Source of the DNA: Sphingopyxis macrogoltabida
GTDB lineage: Bacteria; Pseudomonadota; Alphaproteobacteria; Sphingomonadales; Sphingomonadaceae
Assembly: GCF_001314325.1 (NCBI RefSeq)
Contig: NZ_CP009429.1
Coordinates: 4,092,501 to 4,156,500, forward strand
Length of the DNA stretch: 64,000 bases
Direction: 5' to 3'
Below are positions 25,904 through 33,746 of this stretch, piece after piece. Every line of letters begins with the position of its first letter. Position 1 is the first letter of the stretch. Made by a program: the position numbers and the translations under genes. A model generated the notes under the pieces. The model did no database searches and was not told the DNA's origin. It saw only the letters and a list, made by a program, of their open reading frames with translations.

Positions 25904-26305
25904 TCAGTCGGCGGCGACGAGCTCGGCGTCGGCCGGATAGGCGCCGCTTTCGTCGTGCACTTCCTTGCCGGTGACCGGGGGATTGAAGGCGCAGGCCGTC
26001 AGAATATCGGTTTCGGGGCGCACGATGTGCCGGTCATGGGCGTTGAGCGCGTACATAACGCCGGGTTCGAGCTTGTGGATTTCGCCCGTACCCAAATCCT
26101 CGATCGTACCGGTGCCCTTCAGCACGAAGACGGCTTCCAGATGGTTCTGGTAATGCATCTTGAGTTCGGTGCCCGCGAACATGGTGGTGATATGAAAGGA
26201 AAAGCCCATGCCATCATCCTTGAGCAGCATGCGGGCACTCGCCCAGCCGTCCGAACGGACGTTGCGGTCGGTCTTGCGGATGTCGTTGAGGTTGCGAACG
26301 ATCAT
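25904..26305 (-). CDS. ectC: L-ectoine synthase EctC
   Basis: A 133-residue cupin enzyme that cyclises N-gamma-acetyldiaminobutyrate to ectoine. [16 protein letters not shown] is the typical N-terminus; [20 protein letters not shown] carries the metal-binding cupin residues and [14 protein letters not shown] the second motif. Length matches the family. It lies between ectB and ectD in the usual order. Confidence 0.97.
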   Translation of the reverse strand: MIVRNLNDIRKTDRNVRSDGWASARMLLKDDGMGFSFHITTMFAGTELKMHYQNHLEAVFVLKGTGTIEDLGTGEIHKLEPGVMYALNAHDRHIVRPETDILTACAFNPPVTGKEVHDESGAYPADAELVAAD

Positions 26306-26322
26306 GTGGATGTCTCCTGCAA

Positions 26323-27630
26323 TTATTCGGCGGCGACGGCGTAATCGGCGGCCATCGCTTCGCGGATTTTGGTTTCGAGGATGTCGAGGCCGGTGCCCAG
26401 TACGGCGTCGTCGATAACGAGCGGCGCGAGCACCTTGATCACCTCGTCATGCGCGCCGCTGGTCTCGATAATGAGGCCTGCGTCGAAACACGCACCGGTC
26501 ACGGTGGCGGCCAGTTCGCCCGAGCCGACGTTGATGCCGCGCATCATGCCGCGACCGCGGGTTTCGAAACCATGTTCCGCTGCGATTGTCGCCAGCCGGG
26601 ATGCGAGAAGCGCGCCTCGGCGATCGGCGTCGCGGCGGAACTCGTCGGTGCTCCAGAAATGGCGAAGCGCGGCGGTCGCGGTTACGAAGGCATGGTTGTT
26701 ACCGCGGAAGGTGCCATTGTGCTCGCCCGGCGACCATTGGTCGAGTTCGGGGCGCAGCAGGGTCAGCGCAAAGGGCAGGCCCATGCCCGACAGCGATTTC
26801 GCGAGCGTCACGATATCGGGGGTGAACCCCATATCCTCGAAGCTGAAAAAGCCGCCGGTGCGGCCGCAGCCGGCCTGAATGTCGTCGACGATCAGCAGCG
26901 CGCCATGCGTCTTGGCAATCTGGGCGATCCGGCACAGCCATTCGGGCGACGCGGCATTGAGCCCGCCTTCGCCCTGTACCGTTTCGACGAGGATCGCCGC
27001 GGGCGCGTCGAGCCCGCTCGAGGGGTCGGAGAGGCGTTGTTCGAGCAGATCGGCGGTGTCGACCTCGGGGCCGTAATAGCCATCATAAGGCTCGTGCGAA
27101 ACATGCGCGAGGGGAACCCCCGCGCCACCGCGCTTGGCGGCATTGCCGGTGCAGGCGAGCGCGCCCAGCGTCATCCCATGGAAACCGTTCGTAAAGGCGA
27201 TGACCAGTTCGCGCCCCGTGACCTTTCGCGCCAGCTTGATCGCCGCCTCCACCGCGTTGGTCCCGGTCGGGCCGGTGAACATCACACGATGGTCGAGATC
27301 GCGCGGTTTCAGGATCAACTCCTCGAAGGCGGCGAGGAATTCCCTCTTGGCGTCGGTGTGAAGATCGAGGCCGTGCGCGATCCCGTCGGCAGCGATATAA
27401 TCGAGCAGCGCCTGCTTCAGGATCGGGTGATTATGCCCATAGTTCAGCGTCGAGCAGCCTGACAGGAGGTCGAGATAGCGCCCGCCCTGATCGTCGTGCA
27501 TCCACACACCTTCGGCGCGGCCGAATTGCCGCGGCATCGATCTGGCGTAGCTGCGGACTTCGGATTCGCGGCGCTCATAGAGGGCCCGGTCCGGAAGAAA
27601 TCCGGACGGTTTTGGTTTCATAATCATCAT
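26323..27630 (-). CDS. ectB: Diaminobutyrate-2-oxoglutarate transaminase EctB
   Basis: A 435-residue class III PLP aminotransferase that transfers the amino group from glutamate to aspartate semialdehyde, giving L-2,4-diaminobutyrate. Family features include RGRYLDL-like [36 protein letters not shown] (PLP phosphate site), [15 protein letters not shown] and [10 protein letters not shown] containing the Schiff-base Lys. The start ATG 27630 lies one base after the ectA stop with AGGG upstream; ATGs at 27627 and 27621 are alternatives. Confidence 0.97.
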   Translation of the reverse strand: MMIMKPKPSGFLPDRALYERRESEVRSYARSMPRQFGRAEGVWMHDDQGGRYLDLLSGCSTLNYGHNHPILKQALLDYIAADGIAHGLDLHTDAKREFLAAFEELILKPRDLDHRVMFTGPTGTNAVEAAIKLARKVTGRELVIAFTNGFHGMTLGALACTGNAAKRGGAGVPLAHVSHEPYDGYYGPEVDTADLLEQRLSDPSSGLDAPAAILVETVQGEGGLNAASPEWLCRIAQIAKTHGALLIVDDIQAGCGRTGGFFSFEDMGFTPDIVTLAKSLSGMGLPFALTLLRPELDQWSPGEHNGTFRGNNHAFVTATAALRHFWSTDEFRRDADRRGALLASRLATIAAEHGFETRGRGMMRGINVGSGELAATVTGACFDAGLIIETSGAHDEVIKVLAPLVIDDAVLGTGLDILETKIREAMAADYAVAAE

Positions 27631-27631
27631 C

Positions 27632-28144
27632 TTATCCCTGTTTTTCGTGAATTTTATCGCGGTCGATCGGCCCGATGCGGGCCAGATATTCGGTGGCGTG
27701 GGCGCCCGCGAAATGCGCTTCGCGCTCGAACAGCGCGCTACGCTCGAGTTCGGTGTCCCACTTGCGGGCGAGGCTGCGGAACAACCCCCATGACGCCTGG
27801 TTGTCGGCGGTGATCGTGGTGATCATGTAGGTCACCCCATCCTGCGCCGGCCTCTTGAGCAGGTCGGCGATCATGCGGCTCGCAAGTTGCCTGCCGCGCC
27901 CCTCGCTGGAGACGGCGACCTGCCACACGAAAAAGGCATGCGGGTCCGAAGGCGGGCGATAGCCCGACACCCAGCCGACGATGCGCCCCGCCTTTTCAGC
28001 GATGATGCAATGGTCGGCGAAATGTTCGCATTGAAGAAGGTTGCAATAACGCGAGTTGCGATCGAGTGGCGGGCAGGCCGCGATCAGCGCGGTGACGGCG
28101 GGGCCGTCCGTAGCAACCGGTGCTCGAAACTCTATGTCGGCCAT
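27632..28144 (-). CDS. ectA: Diaminobutyrate acetyltransferase EctA
   Basis: A 170-residue GNAT acetyltransferase making N-gamma-acetyldiaminobutyrate from acetyl-CoA. The conserved core is ACPPLDRNSRYCNLLQCEHF, then FVWQVAVSSEGRGRQLASRM (CoA loop) and TTITADNQASWGLFRSLARK. ATG 28144 (MADIEF) fits short EctA forms; a TTG at 28183 in the same frame would add 13 residues and has GAAGAG upstream, so the start is uncertain. It is the first gene of the ectoine operon, transcribed away from the MarR-type regulator. Confidence 0.95.
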   Translation of the reverse strand: MADIEFRAPVATDGPAVTALIAACPPLDRNSRYCNLLQCEHFADHCIIAEKAGRIVGWVSGYRPPSDPHAFFVWQVAVSSEGRGRQLASRMIADLLKRPAQDGVTYMITTITADNQASWGLFRSLARKWDTELERSALFEREAHFAGAHATEYLARIGPIDRDKIHEKQG

Positions 28145-28401
28145 CTTGGCCGGTATCGCGTCCAAATCTGTCCCTGGAGGCAATGACTCTTCGTCTTTTT
28201 GCCGATCTAATATCTTTCATCTCCTGAAATAATATAGGGTGGAAGCCCTCCTTTCCGGAGGTGATTCGGCGCAAATATAGGTCATACTGAAGCGTGGGCA
28301 ACCCTGATCGGCTAAATATATTTGGATATATGAAATAAAATCCGTTCGTGGAACCGGCAAAATAGATTTGCGCCGGCGTTTCCAGCGGCTACCAGTCCGG
28401 G
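28145..28401. promoter_or_regulatory. Divergent ectA/ectR control region
   Basis: The gap between ectA and the MarR-type gene is AT-rich. An ATATAT-ttgg-ATATAT dyad lies near 28317-28332, and CCTCC-N5-GGAGG forms an inverted repeat near 28243-28257; either could be an operator or a leader hairpin. MarR/EctR proteins in ectoine-making bacteria repress ect genes from such divergent regions. Promoter boxes could not be assigned with confidence. Confidence 0.4.
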
Positions 28402-28881
28402 ATGGAGTCAGAGATTGCCAGTGCGACGCTGAAGGCGTTGCGGCGTGTCCTTCGCGCGACCGAAGGCGGAACGCGCATGCTCGCTGTCGCGACGGGGCTC
28501 ACGCCGTCGCAGCTACTGGTTCTGCGCGAGATCGACGCAGGCGACGACGTCACGCCCGGTGTGATTGCGCAGAGGTTGCAGTTCAGCCACGCGACGATCA
28601 CGGCGATCGTAGATCGCCTCGTTGCGCTCGATCTTGTGAACCGGACACGCAGCGAGCACGACAAACGAAGGATGCTTCTGAAGGCGACCGGCGCGGGCCG
28701 CCGCCGCCTCGTGGAGGCGCCCGATATGCTTCAGCTGAAATTCGAGGCCGCATTCGCTGTGCTACCCGGATGGGAGCAGGCAATGATATTGGCGGGCACC
28801 GAACGCTTGGCTGATCTGCTGGGCGCCGGAGATGTAGACGCTGCGCCGCTACTCGATGCCGGGGCGATAGACCGGGACTGA
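28402..28881 (+). CDS. ectR: MarR-family regulator, EctR/CosR-like
   Basis: A 159-residue winged-helix regulator. ATGLTPSQLLVLREID, VTPGVIAQRLQFSHATITAIVDRLVALDLVNRTR and the wing SEHDKRRMLLKATGAGRR are MarR hallmarks. It is divergent from ectA across a 257-bp region. EctR1/CosR proteins in halotolerant bacteria repress ect operons at low salinity, so the same role is likely here; function is inferred from family and position. Confidence 0.88.
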   Translation: MESEIASATLKALRRVLRATEGGTRMLAVATGLTPSQLLVLREIDAGDDVTPGVIAQRLQFSHATITAIVDRLVALDLVNRTRSEHDKRRMLLKATGAGRRRLVEAPDMLQLKFEAAFAVLPGWEQAMILAGTERLADLLGAGDVDAAPLLDAGAIDRD

Positions 28882-29403
28882 GGCCCCATATTGCGAGTTC
28901 GACGATTCAATGCCGGCGTCGGCTTTTGCCAACTACGTCCTCCAAACGGACAGTCTGCAATCGGCCAAAATCGACAGTAAAACGGTATTATGGAAGCGCA
29001 CGTCAACGCGCACTGCTGCCGTATAACAACGGCACAGGATCGAATCCCTACATGCAGATTTACGCGCAGAGACTCTGGCCAAAAGCGCGGGTGTTTTCGG
29101 CATTCTAAGAAAAGGCAGAGATGCTTATGGCTCACCGGAGGGCCCGCAATTGCGCCCTCTGGGCGAGACTAAAGCGCGTCTGCCGGTTTATCGAATATGG
29201 TTGGAGGCCGAGCCGGATTCAAACTCGTGAATTTTTCCACACAATTACAAATGCTTGATTTTCACCCCCGACACAGGTGCCCCCAACGAGGCCCCCACAA
29301 TTTTTTGCTTCTAAATGAATCGAACCGATTCCGACTAGCATGCCACAACGTGCTGTTTAACGCTTCAACCGACGCGATCCCTTGAGGGAACCTGGTGCTT
29401 CAT
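28882..29403. other. 522-bp non-coding stretch, possible integration scar
   Basis: No gene is supportable; the short open frames lack ribosome sites and family features. The middle has a GAGGGC...GCCCTC hairpin around an AATT core (near 29140-29161), without a T-run. The right part is AT-rich. On the minus strand, 29298-29276 reads GTGGGGGCCTCGTTGGGGGC, the GGGGGC-repeat style often seen at the 5' edge of tyrosine integrase genes, and 29227-29202 resembles a tRNA or tmRNA 3' end. This suggests an old attachment site beside the ectoine block. Confidence 0.35.
29202..29227 (-). other. tRNA/tmRNA 3'-end-like fragment (possible att remnant)
   Basis: Read on the minus strand this is CGAGTTTGAATCCGGCTCGGCCTCCA: a T-loop-like TTTGAATC followed by an acceptor-like GGCCTCCA. 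No matching 5' acceptor strand (GGAGGCC) or cloverleaf is found upstream, so it is not a functional tRNA. Integrases commonly recombine into such 3' ends, leaving a copy at the far edge of an island. Confidence 0.3.
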
Positions 29404-30726
29404 TCACACCCGCATTCCAGCCCGGAGGTTAGCCATCCGCCCTCGCAAGAGATCGAATTCGGAAGCGATATGTCTCGCATAAGGTAGCCCCCGCGCACGA
29501 ATGACCAGTTCACTCTTGTCCCATCCGATGATCCCTCGACGCTCATAATCCGCCAAAGTCTCACGGACCGCTAAATGCTCGTCGCTATCCAGCTGCGTTT
29601 TGCCGAGGCAAAGGAGTTCGCGAATATGATGTGCCCGGCGCTGTTCATCTTGGGAAAGTCGAACCCCACGAGCCGAAGCCAACCTGCCCTCGCCGATTAT
29701 GTCGCGATAAGCCCCGGCCTTCTTTTCGTTTTGTACTATCAAGTCTGGGAAGCGGCTGATGGCGCTCGCGCCAAATCCGACCAGCAACGTCGCGTCATCT
29801 TCGGTGAACCCTTGGAAGTTACGGTTCACTCGCCCTTGCTTCGCGGCGGCGGCGAGCGCGTCACCCGGAAGGGCGAAATGATCGAATCCGACGGGAACAT
29901 AGCCCGCATCGGTGAGGCGCTCATACCCGCGCCGGGCCTGCTCGAAGCGCAATTCATGGTCGGGCAGATCGCTGGCGTCGATCTGGCGCTGGCGCGGAAT
30001 CATGTTCGGGAGATGCGCATAGCCGAAAAGCGATATCCGGCTCGGCGCGAGACGGATCGTTTCGTCGAGCGTCTCATCGAGATCGGCGAGGGTCTGACCC
30101 GGCAGGCCGTACATCAGATCGAAATTGATGGCGTCGATATCGCGCAGCCGAAGCCCGGCAACAACGCGTTCGATATGGGAAAGCGGCTGGATCCGTCCGA
30201 TTGCCTGCTGGATATGCGGTGCGAAGGTCTGCACACCGAGGCTCACGCGGGTCACGCGGGCGGCAGCCAGCACAAGCGCCCATTCCGCGGAGAAGCCGCG
30301 CGGATCGAGCTCGATCGATATCTCGGGCCGGTGCGCATCGAAAAGGGTAAGCAACAGGTCGAGCAGGCGCACCAGCTCGACCGGGGCGATCGCGTTGGGG
30401 CTACCCCCGCCGAATGCAATGCGCTGGACGCGCCCGCGGCCTCCAAGCCGTTTGGCGACAAGCGTAATCTCCGACTGGAGAGCCGCGAGATAGTCGGCGA
30501 GCCGATGCTTGCGTCCCGCCGCGCCGGTGTTGCAGCCGCAATACCAACAGATTTGCTCGCAAAAGGGGATATGGACATAAAGCGAAATCGGCGTCGCGGC
30601 GTCGACCGCGTCGAGTGCCTGTGCATAGGCGTCGGCGCCGACGTCGTCGGCAAATTCCATCGCCGTGGGATAGCTGGTGTATCGCGGCACGGGCCGGGCG
30701 AGAAGATCGGGATGATAGGACCACAT
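29404..30726 (-). CDS. hemN: Oxygen-independent coproporphyrinogen III oxidase HemN
   Basis: A 440-residue radical-SAM enzyme that decarboxylates coproporphyrinogen III to protoporphyrinogen IX without oxygen. The cluster motif is CEQICWYCGC (CX3CX2C plus C), inside YVHIPFCEQICWYCGCNT; AFGGGSPNAI and DLMYGLPGQT are further family motifs. ATG 30726 lacks a ribosome site. An FNR box is centred exactly 41.5 bases upstream of the ATG, which would put the transcript start at the ATG. It provides haem for the cbb3 oxidase at low oxygen. Confidence 0.96.
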   Translation of the reverse strand: MWSYHPDLLARPVPRYTSYPTAMEFADDVGADAYAQALDAVDAATPISLYVHIPFCEQICWYCGCNTGAAGRKHRLADYLAALQSEITLVAKRLGGRGRVQRIAFGGGSPNAIAPVELVRLLDLLLTLFDAHRPEISIELDPRGFSAEWALVLAAARVTRVSLGVQTFAPHIQQAIGRIQPLSHIERVVAGLRLRDIDAINFDLMYGLPGQTLADLDETLDETIRLAPSRISLFGYAHLPNMIPRQRQIDASDLPDHELRFEQARRGYERLTDAGYVPVGFDHFALPGDALAAAAKQGRVNRNFQGFTEDDATLLVGFGASAISRFPDLIVQNEKKAGAYRDIIGEGRLASARGVRLSQDEQRRAHHIRELLCLGKTQLDSDEHLAVRETLADYERRGIIGWDKSELVIRARGLPYARHIASEFDLLRGRMANLRAGMRV

Positions 30727-30760
30727 GCAGCGGTGTTACGCGGCGCCCGCAGCGGCGACA

Positions 30761-30774
30761 TTGACCGGGATCAA
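30761..30774 (-). promoter_or_regulatory. FNR box upstream of hemN
   Basis: TTGACCGGGATCAA matches the FNR/FixK consensus TTGAT-N4-ATCAA with one change. Its centre lies 41.5 bases from the hemN ATG, the standard class II activator spacing to a transcription start; TAACAC at 30738-30733 would be the -10 box. Confidence 0.85.
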
Positions 30775-30785
30775 AACCCGCCGCG

Positions 30786-31016
30786 TCAACAGCACCCTCG
30801 CTTGGCGGACAGCCGGTCCCGGCGGTCGGTCATGGCGTGACACGCCTTGACGCAATTGCCGCCCTCGTTGTTCGGCCGGGCGGGATCGGCAGGCAGGACG
30901 AGATGCTGCGCGGCGCCGCCGCACGTCCCGACGCGTATGACGCGCGCGTCGGTCGCGAGCGGTGCGGTGGCGAGGCCCGCCGCAGCCACAACGGCCCCGA
31001 TCCGGCGCGCGATCAT
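30786..31016 (-). CDS. Small secreted Cys-rich protein with CX3CH motif
   Basis: A 76-residue protein beginning with a signal-peptide-like MIARRIGAVVAAAGLATAPL. The mature part has five Cys residues: GTCGG, NCVKACHAM and a terminal CC. CVKACH is a CX3CH arrangement, a rare variant of the haem c attachment motif (normally CXXCH); it may equally be a metal or disulfide site. The ATG overlaps the ccoS stop (ATGA), so it is co-expressed with cbb3 oxidase assembly genes. No family was recognised. Confidence 0.7.
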   Translation of the reverse strand: MIARRIGAVVAAAGLATAPLATDARVIRVGTCGGAAQHLVLPADPARPNNEGGNCVKACHAMTDRRDRLSAKRGCC

Positions 31017-31168
31017 GCGGTTCGATCCTCTTCATCCTCGACGAAGATCCGCAGCGCCGCACCGTCGAGATCCTCGAACTGCCCCTGGCGCAATGACCAG
31101 AAGAATGCGGCGAGCCCGAGCAGGCCGAGCCCGAGCGCGATCGGAATGAGCAGTATGAGGCCGTTCAC
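31013..31168 (-). CDS. ccoS: cbb3 oxidase maturation protein CcoS
   Basis: A 51-residue protein with one N-terminal membrane helix (LILLIPIALGLGLLGLAAFFW) followed by the CcoS-type tail QGQFEDLDGAALRIFVEDEE. The start is GTG 31168, overlapping the ccoI stop (GTGA); the stop overlaps the next ATG. CcoS is needed for cofactor insertion into cbb3 oxidase. Confidence 0.9.
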   Translation of the reverse strand: MNGLILLIPIALGLGLLGLAAFFWSLRQGQFEDLDGAALRIFVEDEEDRTA

Positions 31169-33279
31169 CGGATCGCGCCTTTGAGGCGCAGGGCATTGCC
31201 GACGACGAGAAGCGACGATCCCGACATCGCGACCGCGGCAATCAATGGGGTGACGAGTCCGGCGAACGCAAGCGGCACGGCGACGACGTTGTAGACGATC
31301 GCGAGCATGAAATTCTGCCGAACGACCGCCTGGGTCCGCCGCGCCATGCGCACCGTCTCGACCACGGGCATCAGCCGGTCGCCCATAAATATGCAGTCGG
31401 CGGCATTTTTGCCGACGTCGCTCGCAGATCCCGGCGCCATCGAGGCATAACCTGCGGCAAGCGCCGGACCGTCATTGAGGCCGTCGCCGAGCATCAACAC
31501 CTTGTGCCCGAGCGCCGTCTGCCGTGCGATCGCGGCGAGCTTGTCTTGCGGGCTCATACCGGTCTGCGCGGTAAGGCCGAGCTCGCGCGCCACGGGGGCG
31601 ACGGCTTCGGCGCGATCGCCCGACAGGATCATGGCCGCGAGCCCGGCTTCGCGCAGCGCATCGACCGCGCCGCGCGCGTCGGGACGCAGCTGGTCGGCGA
31701 AGCGGATCGTCGCCACCGGACGCCCGTCGACGGCGAACTGGGTCGCGAGCGCATCGCCCAGCCCGGCGCCGAGCGGCCGACCGAGCGTCACGGTGCGGTC
31801 GGCCCAGCGAGCCTCGACCCCGAACCCCGCGGTTTCTCGGATCGAAGCGATCTCGGCGGGACGAACGTCATAGGCTTGCAGCCCGCGGGTCAGCGCTTCG
31901 CTGAGCGGATGACGGCTCGATTGAGCCAGCGCGAGGATCAACGATTTGACCCCGATATCGAGCTGCCCGAGATCGAGCGCCTCGGGGCGGCCAAGCGTGA
32001 GCGTCCCGGTCTTGTCGACAAGCGCGAGGTCGACTTCGGACAGGCGCTCCAGCGCCGAGCCATCCTTGATCAGCACCCCCTTGCGCATCAGGGCTCCCGC
32101 GGCGACGATTTGCGCGGCGGGCACAGCCAGGCCGAGTGCGCACGGACAAGTGATGATCAGCACCGCTGCAGCGATGAGCAGGCTGTGATGCCAGCCCGCG
32201 CCCGCGATCATCCAACCTGCAAAGGCAAGCAGCGCAAGGCAATGGACGGCCGGTGCATAGAGGCGGGCCGCGCGATCGGCGATCCGGACATAGCGGGACT
32301 TACCCTGCGCGGCCTCGCCCATCAGCCTAGCGATATCGGCGATCGCAGTATCGGTGCCCGCAGCGGTGACGCGAACCTTGAGCGGCGCATCGAGGTTGAG
32401 GGTGCCCGCATGAACGACGTCGCCCGGGCGAACCGTCTGCGGCGCGCTTTCGCCGGTCAGCAGCGACAGATCGATGCTGCTCGATCCGCTCGCGATGACG
32501 CCGTCCGCCGCGAGCCGCTCGCCGGCAGCAACGAGCATGATCATATCGGGCTCAAGCGCAGTCGCGTCGACCCAGTGCGTCGAGCGTTCGTGGCGAAAAA
32601 CCATCGCGCCGGTGCCCATGTTGCGGAGCAGCGCGGTGACGCCGTCCCGCGCACGGTCGCGCATCACGCTGTCGAGCCAGCGGCCGCAGAGCAGGAAAAA
32701 GAGCAGCATCGCCGCGCCATCGAAATAGGCGTGGGCGCCGTGCGTCGCCGTCTCGTAGAGGCTCATGACGCTGACGAGCAGGACCCCGATGCTGATCGGC
32801 ACGTCCATATTGGTGCGGCGATGACGCAGCGCGCGCCAGGCCGAACGGAAGAAGGGGCGTCCGGCGTAAGCTATCGTCGGCAGGGCGATCGCCGCCGACA
32901 GCCAGTGGAACAGGTCGCGCGTAGCCCCCGCCGCGCCCGACCAGACCGACACCGAGAGCAGCATGATGTTCATCATCGCGAAGCCCGACACCGCGACCGC
33001 CCGCAGCAACTCACGGCTCGTTTCCGCTTCGGCATCGGCTTCGTCGGGGCCGCTCCCGATCGGGTGAGCTTCGAAACCCAGATTGGAAAAGGCGCCGATC
33101 AGGTCGGGCATGTCGGTGTCGGGGGTGCAGGACAGATGGACGCGCTTCTCGGTGAAGTTGACGCGCGCGGCGGCGATGCGCCTGTCGCGCACCAGTCCTT
33201 GCTCCAGCTTGGCGATGCAGCCCGCGCAGCGGATATCGGGCACCGCGAAGTCGCGTTCGACGAGGGCGGTCGCGGTCAT
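31165..33279 (-). CDS. ccoI: Copper-transporting P-type ATPase CcoI
   Basis: A 704-residue heavy-metal P1B-type ATPase that exports copper to the periplasm for the CuB centre of cbb3 oxidase. An N-terminal metal-binding domain carries CAGC (PDIRCAGCIAKLEQG); the membrane metal site is CPC (IITCPCALGLAVP); the phosphorylation motif is DKTGTLT and the hinge GDGLNDGPALA. ATG 33279 overlaps the ccoH stop. CcoI is specific to cbb3 assembly in this gene order. Confidence 0.95.
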   Translation of the reverse strand: MTATALVERDFAVPDIRCAGCIAKLEQGLVRDRRIAAARVNFTEKRVHLSCTPDTDMPDLIGAFSNLGFEAHPIGSGPDEADAEAETSRELLRAVAVSGFAMMNIMLLSVSVWSGAAGATRDLFHWLSAAIALPTIAYAGRPFFRSAWRALRHRRTNMDVPISIGVLLVSVMSLYETATHGAHAYFDGAAMLLFFLLCGRWLDSVMRDRARDGVTALLRNMGTGAMVFRHERSTHWVDATALEPDMIMLVAAGERLAADGVIASGSSSIDLSLLTGESAPQTVRPGDVVHAGTLNLDAPLKVRVTAAGTDTAIADIARLMGEAAQGKSRYVRIADRAARLYAPAVHCLALLAFAGWMIAGAGWHHSLLIAAAVLIITCPCALGLAVPAAQIVAAGALMRKGVLIKDGSALERLSEVDLALVDKTGTLTLGRPEALDLGQLDIGVKSLILALAQSSRHPLSEALTRGLQAYDVRPAEIASIRETAGFGVEARWADRTVTLGRPLGAGLGDALATQFAVDGRPVATIRFADQLRPDARGAVDALREAGLAAMILSGDRAEAVAPVARELGLTAQTGMSPQDKLAAIARQTALGHKVLMLGDGLNDGPALAAGYASMAPGSASDVGKNAADCIFMGDRLMPVVETVRMARRTQAVVRQNFMLAIVYNVVAVPLAFAGLVTPLIAAVAMSGSSLLVVGNALRLKGAIR

Positions 33280-33746
33280 TGAAGATTCTCGCGATAGCGG
33301 GCTTCGTCGGCGCCGTGCCGGACGATAAGGTCGAGCCGCCAGCGCCCCAACACCAGCGGCTCGACCGAGCGCAGCACGCCGCCCGCCGCCGGCTCGAAAT
33401 TGAGCGCGGCGGGCGGGGTGCGCCCAACGGGGTGGTTGATCGTTGCCGACGCCCGAATGCCGCCGAGCGGAACGCCATCCTTGCTGATCGCCAGCAGGAC
33501 GTGCCGCTTCGCGTCGAGCGTGATGCGCGCATCCCATCCGAGCCGGTCCTGCGCGTCGGCGCGTTTCAGCCATTCGTTATAATGCTGGCTCGCAACATAG
33601 CTGTTCTCGACCACCTTGCCGCCAAAGGTCGACATGGCGAAGCGCGCCATGGTGAAATTGACCGCGATCACGACCGCAAAAAAGCCGACGAGGATCGCCG
33701 TCATATGCCGGCCGGTGAAGGCCTTGGGTTTGCGTGTGTCGGTCAT
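33276..33746 (-). CDS. ccoH: cbb3 oxidase assembly protein CcoH/FixH
   Basis: A 156-residue FixH-family protein with one N-terminal membrane helix (ILVGFFAVVIAVNFTMARFA) and a periplasmic domain containing NSYVASQHYNEWLKRA, the segment that defines the family. It associates with the cbb3 subunits during assembly. Overlaps by four bases with both neighbours. Confidence 0.93.
   Translation of the reverse strand: MTDTRKPKAFTGRHMTAILVGFFAVVIAVNFTMARFAMSTFGGKVVENSYVASQHYNEWLKRADAQDRLGWDARITLDAKRHVLLAISKDGVPLGGIRASATINHPVGRTPPAALNFEPAAGGVLRSVEPLVLGRWRLDLIVRHGADEARYRENLQ

Noticed and set aside
28926..29108. A 60-codon frame in the gap after ectR
   Set aside because: No ribosome site, no family features and atypical composition; kept as non-coding.
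29190..29240. A possible tRNA gene
   Set aside because: Only a 3'-end-like segment is present; no acceptor partner, D-arm or anticodon arm could be folded.
31504..33282. A 592-codon plus-strand open frame
   Set aside because: Antisense to ccoI, with no ribosome site and low-complexity composition.
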